Source: an uncultured Bacillus sp.
GTDB taxonomy: Bacteria; Bacillota; Bacilli; Bacillales; Cytobacillaceae
NCBI GenBank assembly: GCA_937902115.1
Contig: CALGSR010000316.1
Coordinates: 1-7,152 of the forward strand
Direction: 5' to 3'
DNA length: 7,152 bases
The position numbers and the translations under genes were made by a program. Below the pieces are notes generated by a model that saw only the letters and a program-made list of their open reading frames with translations, was not told where the DNA came from and did not search any database. Below, piece after piece: positions 1-5,984 of the stretch (position 1 is its first letter; every line of letters begins with the position of its first letter).

Positions 1-376
1 GCTCGGCAGTATTTATGATACCATGATAAGTCCAGTTGACCATATCATCGGAAGACATCATGACCAGTGTACGGATATGCTCATATGAATTTTTTCCATC
101 CTTTCCTACATGCTCATACTGTTGATGATCATTCGTGGCATACACATAAATTCTTCCATTGTATTCTACAGCTGTTGGGTCGGCCGTAAACATAAAATCT
201 AATAATGGATTCGCATTACTAGAGGTAAGTTTCGGCGAAACATTTGCGAATTTTGCCTCCAAATTTTCCTTAACATTTCCCGTTTTACCTGCATTAGTCT
301 GAGCAGCTATGAATTCTATACCTCCCAGAAAAGCCATAACAACGACTGTACTAAACAATACTTTTTTTCTAAACAT
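1..376 (-). CDS. Secreted GH43 glycosidase, 5' part only (XynD/AXH-like)
   Basis: Partial gene: 125 codons are visible from the ATG at 374-376, and the 3' part lies beyond position 1. Residues 1-25 form a signal peptide (MFRKK, a hydrophobic stretch, then FIAA), with likely cleavage before Gln26. After a linker of about 30 residues the GH43 five-bladed propeller begins with NPLLDFMFTADPTAVEYNG; Asp66 in the ADPT motif matches the family's catalytic base. SSDDMVNWTYHG at about 108-119 is the usual end of the first blade. The spacing NPLxxxxxxADPxAxxYNGRxYxYxTND resembles XynD-type arabinoxylan arabinofuranohydrolases more than the GH43 genes upstream. The general acid and any binding module are outside the window. 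The leader is A-rich (AAAATAAAAAAAGC before ATG) without a recognisable Shine-Dalgarno. It follows a decayed CBM6 remnant by about 70 bp. GH43 assignment is firm; substrate is inferred. Confidence 0.88.
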   Translation of the reverse strand, partial: MFRKKVLFSTVVVMAFLGGIEFIAAQTNAGKTGNVKENLEAKFANVSPKLTSSNANPLLDFMFTADPTAVEYNGRIYVYATNDHQQYEHVGKDGKNSYEHIRTLVMMSSDDMVNWTYHGIINTAE

Positions 377-446
377 GCTTTTTTTATTTTATCTAATAAA
401 CGTTATTCTAAATTTTTAATTAATTGGATGGATGATTTTGAATATT

Positions 447-635
447 TTACTTATCGAACTTCCACCAGTTGAAATTGAACAGATCGCCTTGATTGCCTTT
501 AAAAACAAAGTACAGATCGTGAACGCCCTATGTCTTATTTACTTTAGTTGAAACGGTGGTCCAACTTTGTAAGCCTCCTGTATTTTTTTTAACTAACAAA
601 ATCCTAATAGTTCTCCGTTGCGACTAAAAATAATA
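447..635 (-). pseudogene. Decayed CBM6 C-terminal remnant
   Basis: No open gene here, but the minus strand still encodes the end of a CBM6 module. SRNGELLG is readable at about 625-602. After a one-base frame slip the text continues as NTGGLQSWTTVSTKVNKT, then a TAG at 528-530, then GVHDLYFVFKG and FNFNWWKFDK with a TAA at 447-449. The same ending occurs in the two larger GH43-CBM6 genes of this window (GVHNVYFIFK...FDYWEFVK and GIHDLYFVFKG...FDYWKFLK), which identifies it. The slip at about 597-601 is explained by loss of one T from a T run (GGATTTTG where GGATTTTTG would keep the frame). No start, signal peptide or catalytic domain remains. The piece begins only about 50 bp after the original stop of the upstream GH43-CBM6 gene, so it is probably the stump of a deleted tandem copy. 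Confidence 0.8.
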
Positions 636-683
636 TTCTTCTAATTTACCTGGAACAATCTGGCAAAGGTCTCTTGTGTACTT

Positions 684-809
684 TTATTTAACGAATTCCC
701 AGTAATCAAAATTAAATAACATATAGGGCTCATTGCTTTTAAAAATAAAATATACATTGTGAACGCCTTTGACGTTTTCTACATTCGTTGAGAATTCATT
801 CCAGTTTTC
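684..809 (-). pseudogene. Detached CBM6 end of the upstream GH43 gene, beyond a premature TGA
   Basis: These 42 codons, counting the final TAA at 684-686, continue in the same frame as the GH43-CBM6 gene that stops at TGA 810-812. They read ENWNEFSTNVENVKGVHN, then VYFIFKSNEP and LFNFDYWEFVK. This is the normal last strand region of a CBM6 and aligns with the end of the intact paralog upstream (KWALQTIDV, GIHDLYFVFKG, FDYWKFLK). No frameshift is needed, only one changed codon. Without readthrough or reinitiation this part is untranslated, because no suitable start codon is visible after the TGA. The conserved protein text shows that the interruption is recent, or that it is a base-calling error. 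Confidence 0.85.
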
Positions 810-2117
810 TCATTCACCGGTATAGTAAATATTTAGAGTCCCTATCAATTTTCCATCCAGACCATCAGTGTGAATTTCAATAGTCCCGCCGCTATAACGA
901 CTGGCTGCCGTTGCTTTAAACGAAGATGGACCTGTTTTTCCAAAATCTACATCCCGTACTTTTATATAATCACCATTATGAATGGATGTGTTGATTACAC
1001 CTTTCTCTTTATTTTCGATTGCTTTAACCCCCTTTGAAAAAGCAATAGTTTCAGCTTCTGTTCTTTGATATGGATTTAAAGTCCCCACTCCCTTGACAAT
1101 GCCGGCATCAGTCATGTTCAATTTTGGAATTGTGCCGTCAGCATTGTAACTGAACTCTTCCACTGCAACCGATCTGCCGTAACTATGACCTCCTGGTAAT
1201 GCATCATTATGATAGAAGAAAAAAGATTTTCCTTTGTAATCAATAATGCCTGAGTGATTGGTGGTGCTGCCTTTTTCCGTAGGCATTAGTATGCCCTGTT
1301 GTTTCCAGGGCCCTGTAATTTTTTTTGAAGTGGAATAACTTATGTTTTCCGGAAATTCTGCAGCATAAATAATATAATATTGCTTATTTCTTTTGTATAC
1401 CCATGGAGCCTCAGTATATGTTCCTGCAAAAGCTGTTTTATCTTTAATGTCTAAAGCGTGAATTTCTCCATCAATGGAAATCATGTCCTTATTTAATTTT
1501 ACCCAATAACAAGCTGCATTTCCCCAGAAAAGATAGGCCTGTCCATCATCATCAATAAAGACAGTTGGATCAAGATTATCCCAAAAATGCGGAGCATAGG
1601 TAGTCATGCTATTCGTTATAAGCGCCTTGCCTATAGCATCTTTAAAAGGGCCATAATGAGAATCTGAGACTGCTACACCGACTGCTACACCTTGATCATT
1701 TTTATTACCAGTGGAAAAATACCAATAGTATTTTCCATTTCTTTCAATAAGTTGTGATGCGCTGGCATCGTTTGTGGACCAGGAAATCTGGCCAATTTTC
1801 AAAGGAGCGCCATGATCAGTCCAATTGACCATATCAGTAGTGGTAAAGAGGCGGTACTCACGCATCAAATAACCTCCATGGGGGTCTTTGTGAGCATCGT
1901 CCTCATCGTGACCAACATACAAGAAAAGGGTATCTCCAAATACGATTGGAGCCGGATCAGCAGTATATATGGTTTGTATTAGCGGGTTTTGAGCGGTAAT
2001 TTTATCAGGCACATCTGCATAAATAATGGGATCAGTGGCTTTTTGTGCGTATAAACACGGCACTATAAGCGTGATAATTAAGGTCGTCATCCTTAACCTG
2101 TAAATTGCATTTCTCAT
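810..2117 (-). CDS. Secreted GH43-CBM6 glycosidase, truncated by an in-frame stop in CBM6
   Basis: 435 residues from the ATG at 2115-2117 to a TGA at 810-812. A signal peptide covers about 1-24 (cleavage LYA before Gln25). The GH43 domain spans about 45-340, with Asp54 (ADPAP) as likely base, Asp183 (NLDPT) as pKa modulator and Glu236 (TEAPW) as general acid. TNHSG at 286-290 supplies the His usually found near the central metal. From about 350 (TEAETIA) a CBM6 begins, but it ends early at YYTGE. The following 42 codons remain in frame and homologous, so the ancestral product was about 477 residues. The catalytic domain is complete and may still work, but CBM6 lacks its last strands, which would hurt folding or binding. 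Likely arabinofuranosidase or xylosidase on decorated xylan. A rho-independent hairpin lies about 75 bp upstream, so it probably has its own promoter, though I find no convincing one. It could equally be annotated as a pseudogene. Confidence 0.88.
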   Translation of the reverse strand: MRNAIYRLRMTTLIITLIVPCLYAQKATDPIIYADVPDKITAQNPLIQTIYTADPAPIVFGDTLFLYVGHDEDDAHKDPHGGYLMREYRLFTTTDMVNWTDHGAPLKIGQISWSTNDASASQLIERNGKYYWYFSTGNKNDQGVAVGVAVSDSHYGPFKDAIGKALITNSMTTYAPHFWDNLDPTVFIDDDGQAYLFWGNAACYWVKLNKDMISIDGEIHALDIKDKTAFAGTYTEAPWVYKRNKQYYIIYAAEFPENISYSTSKKITGPWKQQGILMPTEKGSTTNHSGIIDYKGKSFFFYHNDALPGGHSYGRSVAVEEFSYNADGTIPKLNMTDAGIVKGVGTLNPYQRTEAETIAFSKGVKAIENKEKGVINTSIHNGDYIKVRDVDFGKTGPSSFKATAASRYSGGTIEIHTDGLDGKLIGTLNIYYTGE

Positions 2118-2174
2118 ATTCTCAATTGTTTTTTTATTCTTATCTGATTTTAATTATTTAGTCAATGTATTTAT

Positions 2175-2430
2175 TTAAAACAAGAAAGCGAAAAACCCTA
2201 AGCTTACGCTTGAGGAAACACCGTGTTTGTCTTTCATCTCAGCATCAATGCCAACCTGCGCGGCAAACTAATTTTCCTTACCATCGAGCTGAATAAAAAG
2301 AGAGCTTTCCGCATATGTACCAAAGCCGCGCTGAAAGCTTTGACCGGCGATAGTCATCACCCTCCCATCAACAGTGCAGTTCTTTTTAGGGCTGCGATAA
2401 CCTTGTGCAGCTGAGCTGAGATCTGGTTGA
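2175..2430 (-). pseudogene. NPCBM-domain remnant, 3' end truncated
   Basis: The minus strand reads DLSSAAQGYRSPKKNCTVDG, then MTIAGQSFQRGFGTYAESS, LFIQLDGKEN, a TAG at 2268-2270, then FAAQVGIDAEMKDKHG. This order of motifs (SAxxGY, the VDG/TIAGxxFxxGxGTxAxS core, LxLDGK, FxAxVGxDxE) is that of NPCBM, a carbohydrate-binding module commonly attached to GH27, GH97 and related glycosidases. Homology stops after KHG, around 2222; the frame then runs through the terminator hairpin to a TAA at 2175-2177. Only about the first 60 of some 140 residues remain. The usual His of GTHA is Tyr here (GTYA). The fragment is in the same frame as the CBM6 remnant upstream, which suggests a clean deletion join. 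No enzyme domain accompanies it. Family identity rests on motif recognition. Confidence 0.72.
2191..2215 (-). terminator. Probable rho-independent terminator
   Basis: On the minus strand CCTCAAGC, loop GTAA, then GCTTAGG forms a seven-pair stem with one bulged C and a GNRA-type tetraloop, followed by G and TTTTT (2195-2191), then CGCTTTC. The T tract lies on the minus side only, so it would stop leftward transcription. It sits at the end of the decayed NPCBM reading frame and upstream of the GH43-CBM6 gene starting at 2117. It may have been the original terminator of the gene that supplied the NPCBM domain. The stem is short, hence moderate confidence. Confidence 0.5.
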
Positions 2431-2797
2431 TCTGATGCCGATGACGCATTAGCCTGAAATATTCCTGCTCCTTTCTTAAAATCGACACTGCGTACTTTGA
2501 TAAAATCACCATTGTTGATTTTGGTAACATAAACTCCGGCGTTGGTGCTGCGTTCGGTTTCAATTCCCTCCTCCCTGGCGATAGTTTCCGCTTCCTGGCG
2601 GATGATGGATTTAAATGTTCAATAGGTTTTACACCTTCGACTGTTCGCGTTATCCGCAGAATGCTCCCATCTTCATTGTACTGGAACTCCTCCAGACAAA
2701 TGGAACGCGTAAAGCCTCCGCCTCCTGGCAATGCGCCGTTATGATAGAACAAATACGATTTGCCTTTATGGCGAAAGATACTGCGTAGTGCAGTGTT
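2427..2797 (-). pseudogene. GH43-CBM6 internal fragment, frameshifted
   Basis: Remnant of a third GH43-CBM6 gene. It starts at about 2785 with SIFRHKGKSYLFYHNG, equal to the GIIDFKGKSYFFYHNG region (about residue 270) of the intact paralog, then ALPGGGGFTRSICLEEFQYN through to EHLNP. At 2601-2605 one base is missing: TCATC stands where a codon pair such as TAC ATC is expected. In the shifted frame the text resumes as RQEAETIAREEG, then NAGVYVTKINNGDFIKVR and SVDFKKGAGIFQANASS, the first half of a CBM6. The signal peptide, all three catalytic positions and the second half of CBM6 are absent. An in-frame TGA at 2798-2800 marks the left edge of homology. It is followed directly by an NPCBM fragment. 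Reading it as a 131-residue protein from 2752 would ignore the frameshift and is not supported. Confidence 0.82.
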
Positions 2798-2884
2798 TCA
2801 ACTTTGCAATCAAAGGGATTCCTATTTTCATAATGCAACGAATTTATCTTTATTAAATAGTTTAAGCAATAAAATAAAAACTAA

Positions 2885-4405
2885 TCACATTATTTTAGTG
2901 ATGCGCAATGCTGTAAAAGGTTTTTGCGGAAGTTGAATTAAACTTTTTCCGCCAAATTCTCCCTTAGCAGGCGTAATTGCCATATCCCATGCATTGATAA
3001 TTTCAATTTTATATTTTGAATTTTCGGGTAAATATACAATTTGGCTGCGTGGCTGGTCAGCATTAAAATAGTGCAGAAAATATTCATCTTTAAAAGCAAC
3101 ACATGAATAGGGTACCCAAAATTCCGTATTGATAACTGGCGTTAAATATCCTGGGGCAGATTCAATTATATTTCTTAAAAATTTAATCCTTTCCTGACTT
3201 TGTCCCTTGAGAACTCCCCCTTTTGACCACCACAAAATATCTTGCGATTCATATCCCCATTTAACGGGATTTTCAGTAACATAAGTTTCTCCATGCCCAA
3301 CAAAGCCACCATTTACAACACCACGCCAAAATTTGTCCACCATCTCTTGACCAGTTAAATTCCCCCATGGCCAATTAACATTTCCTTCGTACCGACATTC
3401 ATCATAAACAATTGGTTTTTTATATTTTGGCCTTAATTCCTTTGCTTTATAAGTGTCTTCATTCTGAATGCTCACATGTGTGATCAAGGGATTTGTGTGG
3501 TCATAGAGGTTAGGCCCGTTGTGTATTGAACGCAAATGATTGTATGGATCTTTTTCGGTAAATAACTGAATAAAATGATCCCAGTCGTCTATCTTCTTAA
3601 ACTTCATATAATCATATTCATTAGCCAGACTCCACCATACGTTTTTATAGGCAGCAAAGCGGGCAATAATATAATTGATATATAAATCATCGGTTTTTCT
3701 GTCCATTTTTTGAAACCCCCAACGGTCGTAAGGATGAAAAACAATTAGATCGGCTTCGATGCCAAGTGAATCCAATTGCGCTATCCTTTTCTCAATATTC
3801 TGAAAATATACAGGGTTAAATTTCGTGTAATCCCAATCAGTTAAAGGCTTTCCCTCAAAAGGATACAAGAGTGGCTCGTTTTTATTCCAATCGTAGTCTT
3901 TAGGGAAAATACACATGCGCATTTTATTGAAATATCCATTAGCAAGGGTTTTCAATGTTAATTGGGCAAGACTATCTCCTTGATGAACCCATCCATAACA
4001 GGTGGTACCAAAAGGGTAATATGGTTTATTGTCTGAATAAGCAAAATTAAAAGTATCTTTTACTACTACTTGTCCGTGATTGCTAGCGGTGTTTGAAAAA
4101 CATTCAAATTTTCCTTTTTTATTATTAAGTGACTTTAAATTGCTTGATGTGATATAAGTCCAGGCACCTGTCGCTTGTGGCATAAAACGGATTTTATATA
4201 TCCCATTTCCATCATAAAAGCCTGAAACTATTTTTATATTCTCACCATTTGTAAATTTAGCACTTAGTTGTACATCAGTGAACGGATTACCTTTTGAGTC
4301 ACCATTAAGAACGATCTCATAAATACGCCATTTTTCAACTTTGTTTTGAGCCGAAATACTCAAAAAAGATAAAGAGACTGCCAATAATAGTATTAATCTA
4401 CGCAT
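2885..4405 (-). CDS. Secreted clan GH-A-like hydrolase, DUF5060 / DUF4038-like / DUF5605
   Basis: 506 residues. A signal peptide (1-19, SISA before Gln20) is followed by a small beta domain at about 23-95 of DUF5060 type: VEKWRIYE, GNPF, FYDGNGIYKIRFMP, TGAWTY. A TIM-barrel-like core (about 105-395) follows, with PYYPFGTTCYGW near its start, as in DUF4038 / apiosidase-like proteins. Glu263 in WWSLANEYD has the Asn-Glu pattern of a clan GH-A acid/base, and Glu336 in PIVYDECRYEG is the likely nucleophile. About 410-506 is a C-terminal beta domain (DUF5605-like). Length and architecture are complete, with no frame damage. The linkage cleaved is not predictable; GH140 apiosidase is a characterised relative of the core only. 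The context of GH43 enzymes suggests a side-chain or backbone cut in hemicellulose or pectin. The start has an A/T-rich leader, and a possible promoter lies at 4477-4508. Fold is fairly sure, reaction unknown. Confidence 0.85.
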   Translation of the reverse strand: MRRLILLLAVSLSFLSISAQNKVEKWRIYEIVLNGDSKGNPFTDVQLSAKFTNGENIKIVSGFYDGNGIYKIRFMPQATGAWTYITSSNLKSLNNKKGKFECFSNTASNHGQVVVKDTFNFAYSDNKPYYPFGTTCYGWVHQGDSLAQLTLKTLANGYFNKMRMCIFPKDYDWNKNEPLLYPFEGKPLTDWDYTKFNPVYFQNIEKRIAQLDSLGIEADLIVFHPYDRWGFQKMDRKTDDLYINYIIARFAAYKNVWWSLANEYDYMKFKKIDDWDHFIQLFTEKDPYNHLRSIHNGPNLYDHTNPLITHVSIQNEDTYKAKELRPKYKKPIVYDECRYEGNVNWPWGNLTGQEMVDKFWRGVVNGGFVGHGETYVTENPVKWGYESQDILWWSKGGVLKGQSQERIKFLRNIIESAPGYLTPVINTEFWVPYSCVAFKDEYFLHYFNADQPRSQIVYLPENSKYKIEIINAWDMAITPAKGEFGGKSLIQLPQKPFTALRITKIM

Positions 4406-4460
4406 AATTGTAATTGTTTAATAAATATCAATCCATATGAGATTCCTTCGGTACGGGCAT

Positions 4461-4602
4461 CTAATTTTTAATATCCGAAATATATCCCAAAGAGACTCCT
4501 AGTTCAAAATAGATACAGTTGAGTTCTTCAAAAACATCGTGGTCTGCTTTGGTCAATTTCTTTTTTAGATAACAGATTTCTTTTTTTTGTAAAAAATTAT
4601 TT
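4461..4602 (-). other. Start-less reading frame in the 191 bp spacer, possible gene remnant
   Basis: Between the stop of the upstream GH43-CBM6 gene and the GH-A-like gene, one minus frame stays open for about 45 codons and ends with TAG at 4461-4463. It reads KKEICYLKKK, LTKADHDVFEELN, then YFELGVSLGYISDIKN. The text looks protein-like (acidic/hydrophobic alternation), but it has no ATG or GTG start and begins just after another stop in the same frame, overlapping the end of the GH43 gene. I do not recognise a family. It may be the 3' stump of a deleted gene or a chance open frame. The rest of the spacer shows poly-T/A tracts, a candidate promoter and no clear terminator. Confidence 0.25.
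4477..4508 (-). promoter_or_regulatory. Candidate Bacteroidota-type promoter for the GH-A-like gene
   Basis: On the minus strand TTTG (4508-4505) is followed after exactly 20 bp by TATATTTC (4484-4477). The Bacteroidota housekeeping consensus is TTTG at -33 and TANNTTTG at -7, so this is 4/4 and 7/8 with near-normal spacing. It would start transcription near 4470 and give a leader of roughly 65 nt before the ATG at 4405. AT-rich DNA yields such matches by chance, and the site overlaps an unexplained reading frame, so this is tentative. Confidence 0.33.
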
Positions 4603-5967
4603 TAAGAATTTCCAATAATCAAAATACAGTATATCGGTCTTGGCTTTTCCTTTAAAAACAAAATACAAATCGTGAATTCCTGAAACTTTTTTAACATCAA
4701 TTGTCTGCAATGCCCATTTGTCATTGCCTCCCGCCATTGGCACATTTACGGTTCCGATTAACTCTCCGTCTTTAGTGTCCAATCGTATCTCCATTGAAAC
4801 ATTTCCGTTGTGCGTTGTGCCGATTCTTGTTGTCAATTTTGAAGCGCCTTTACGGAAATCCACCTCTTTTACTTTGATAAAAGCGTCATTGTATTTTGCC
4901 GTAATAAAAGTGCCGGCCACATTATCTTCCATCGACTTCACTCCTTCAGACCAGGCAATGGTTTCAGCTTCCGTTTTGACATAAGGATTTAACGAATTTA
5001 AACTCTGTTTAATACCTTCTGTCATATTCATTTGCACGATCGAACCATTTTTATTAAACTTGGCTTCTTCTACACAAACGGAACGGGTAAAACCGCCACC
5101 TCCTGGCAATGCACCATTGTGATAGAAAAAATAGCTCTTTCCCTTAAAATCAATTATGCCAGGATGATTGGTAAAAGAACCTCCTTGTGTAGGCATCACG
5201 ACACCTTGATATTTCCACGGTCCTGTTATACTTTTACTGGTTGAATAACCAATATGTTCCGGTATTGGCCCTGCGGCAAAAAATAAATAATACAGACTAT
5301 TGCGTTTATACAACCATGGTCCTTCCTCATAAGTGGTAGGTCTTATATCATTTTTTTCTCCTTCGCGTTTACCAAAAGATTCTATAGTATTGGGTATTTC
5401 TTTAACTTCACCCGAATAGGATATCATGTCCTCATTCAGTTTTACGTAATACAAGCCGGGATTTCCCCAATACAAATACGCCTGACCATCCTCATCAATA
5501 AATGGGGTAGGATCGATATCGTTCCAAGGATGATGATTGATAAGTTTCTTGCCAATAGGGTCTTTAAATGGACCGTAAGGACTATCTGAAACCAAAATGC
5601 CTATACCTCCGCCATGCATGGGACAGTATAAATAAAATTTACCATCTCGTTCAATACACTGAACTGCCCAGGCACCATTATCCTGCTTTGCCCAACTAAA
5701 ATCTTTAAGGGAAGCAACTACTCCGTTATCTGTCCAATTGACCATGTCGGTTGATGTATAAAGCGACCAATTGAGCATTTTAAAGCCCTTGCCATCGGCA
5801 TTGGCATCGTCTTCATCATGGCTTGTATACAGGTACACTTTACCATTATGCACCATTGGTGCCGGATCTGCCGAATACTTGGTTTGCACAATAGGATTTT
5901 GTGCTTCTCCTATGGAACAATTTAAAATAGTTATAAGTGTCGCTATAAGTTTATAGGTATGTTTCAT
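4597..5967 (-). CDS. Secreted GH43-CBM6 arabinofuranosidase/xylosidase, intact
   Basis: 456 residues, the undamaged copy of the GH43-CBM6 type here. A signal peptide spans 1-22 (cleavage GEA before Gln23). The GH43 propeller is at about 24-325: Asp34 in SADPAP is the likely base, Asp152 in NDIDPT the pKa modulator, Glu215 in YEEGPW the general acid, and His268 in TNHPG the usual metal-site histidine. CBM6 fills about 332-456, from TEAETIAWSEG to FDYWKFLK. The GH43-CBM6 layout is known from arabinofuranosidases and xylosidases acting on decorated xylan, with CBM6 binding xylan or similar chains; the exact specificity is inferred. Compared with the interrupted paralog downstream, it has an extra polar loop before the general acid (about 193-211) and a different 96-125 segment, so the substrates may differ. 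It starts 17 bp after the stop of the preceding GH43 gene, so the two are almost certainly cotranscribed. Confidence 0.93.
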   Translation of the reverse strand: MKHTYKLIATLITILNCSIGEAQNPIVQTKYSADPAPMVHNGKVYLYTSHDEDDANADGKGFKMLNWSLYTSTDMVNWTDNGVVASLKDFSWAKQDNGAWAVQCIERDGKFYLYCPMHGGGIGILVSDSPYGPFKDPIGKKLINHHPWNDIDPTPFIDEDGQAYLYWGNPGLYYVKLNEDMISYSGEVKEIPNTIESFGKREGEKNDIRPTTYEEGPWLYKRNSLYYLFFAAGPIPEHIGYSTSKSITGPWKYQGVVMPTQGGSFTNHPGIIDFKGKSYFFYHNGALPGGGGFTRSVCVEEAKFNKNGSIVQMNMTEGIKQSLNSLNPYVKTEAETIAWSEGVKSMEDNVAGTFITAKYNDAFIKVKEVDFRKGASKLTTRIGTTHNGNVSMEIRLDTKDGELIGTVNVPMAGGNDKWALQTIDVKKVSGIHDLYFVFKGKAKTDILYFDYWKFLK

Positions 5968-5984
5968 TTTAGATATTTACTTTA

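Noticed and set aside
810..812. Programmed TGA readthrough or selenocysteine insertion in the GH43-CBM6 gene
   Set aside because: Nothing in GH43 or CBM6 biology calls for it, the position is structural and not catalytic, and a simple TGG to TGA change explains it.
2118..2174. Promoter upstream of the gene starting at 2117 (TACATTGA as -7 element)
   Set aside because: Only about 6 of 8 positions match, and no TTTG lies at the proper distance upstream.
2223..2414. 63-codon plus-strand open frame
   Set aside because: Antisense shadow of the NPCBM remnant, whose minus-strand translation matches a known domain; no family signal or leader on the plus strand.
447..2797. Insertion sequence or transposon as cause of the remnants
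   Set aside because: No transposase text, terminal inverted repeats or target duplications were seen around the remnants; deletion between homologous genes explains them without one.
2650..2838. 62-codon minus-strand open frame beginning at 2838
   Set aside because: It reads the GH43 fragment in the wrong frame; the frame giving KGKSYLFYHNGALPGG is the homologous one.
2841..2884. Terminator after the GH-A-like gene (TTAAA CTA TTTAA)
   Set aside because: The stem is five A-T pairs with a three-base loop and no T tract, too weak to call.
4718..5956. Three plus-strand open frames opposite the intact GH43-CBM6 gene (4718-4984, 5032-5244, 5771-5956)
   Set aside because: They lie wholly antisense to a well-supported gene and show no domain, leader or plausible composition.
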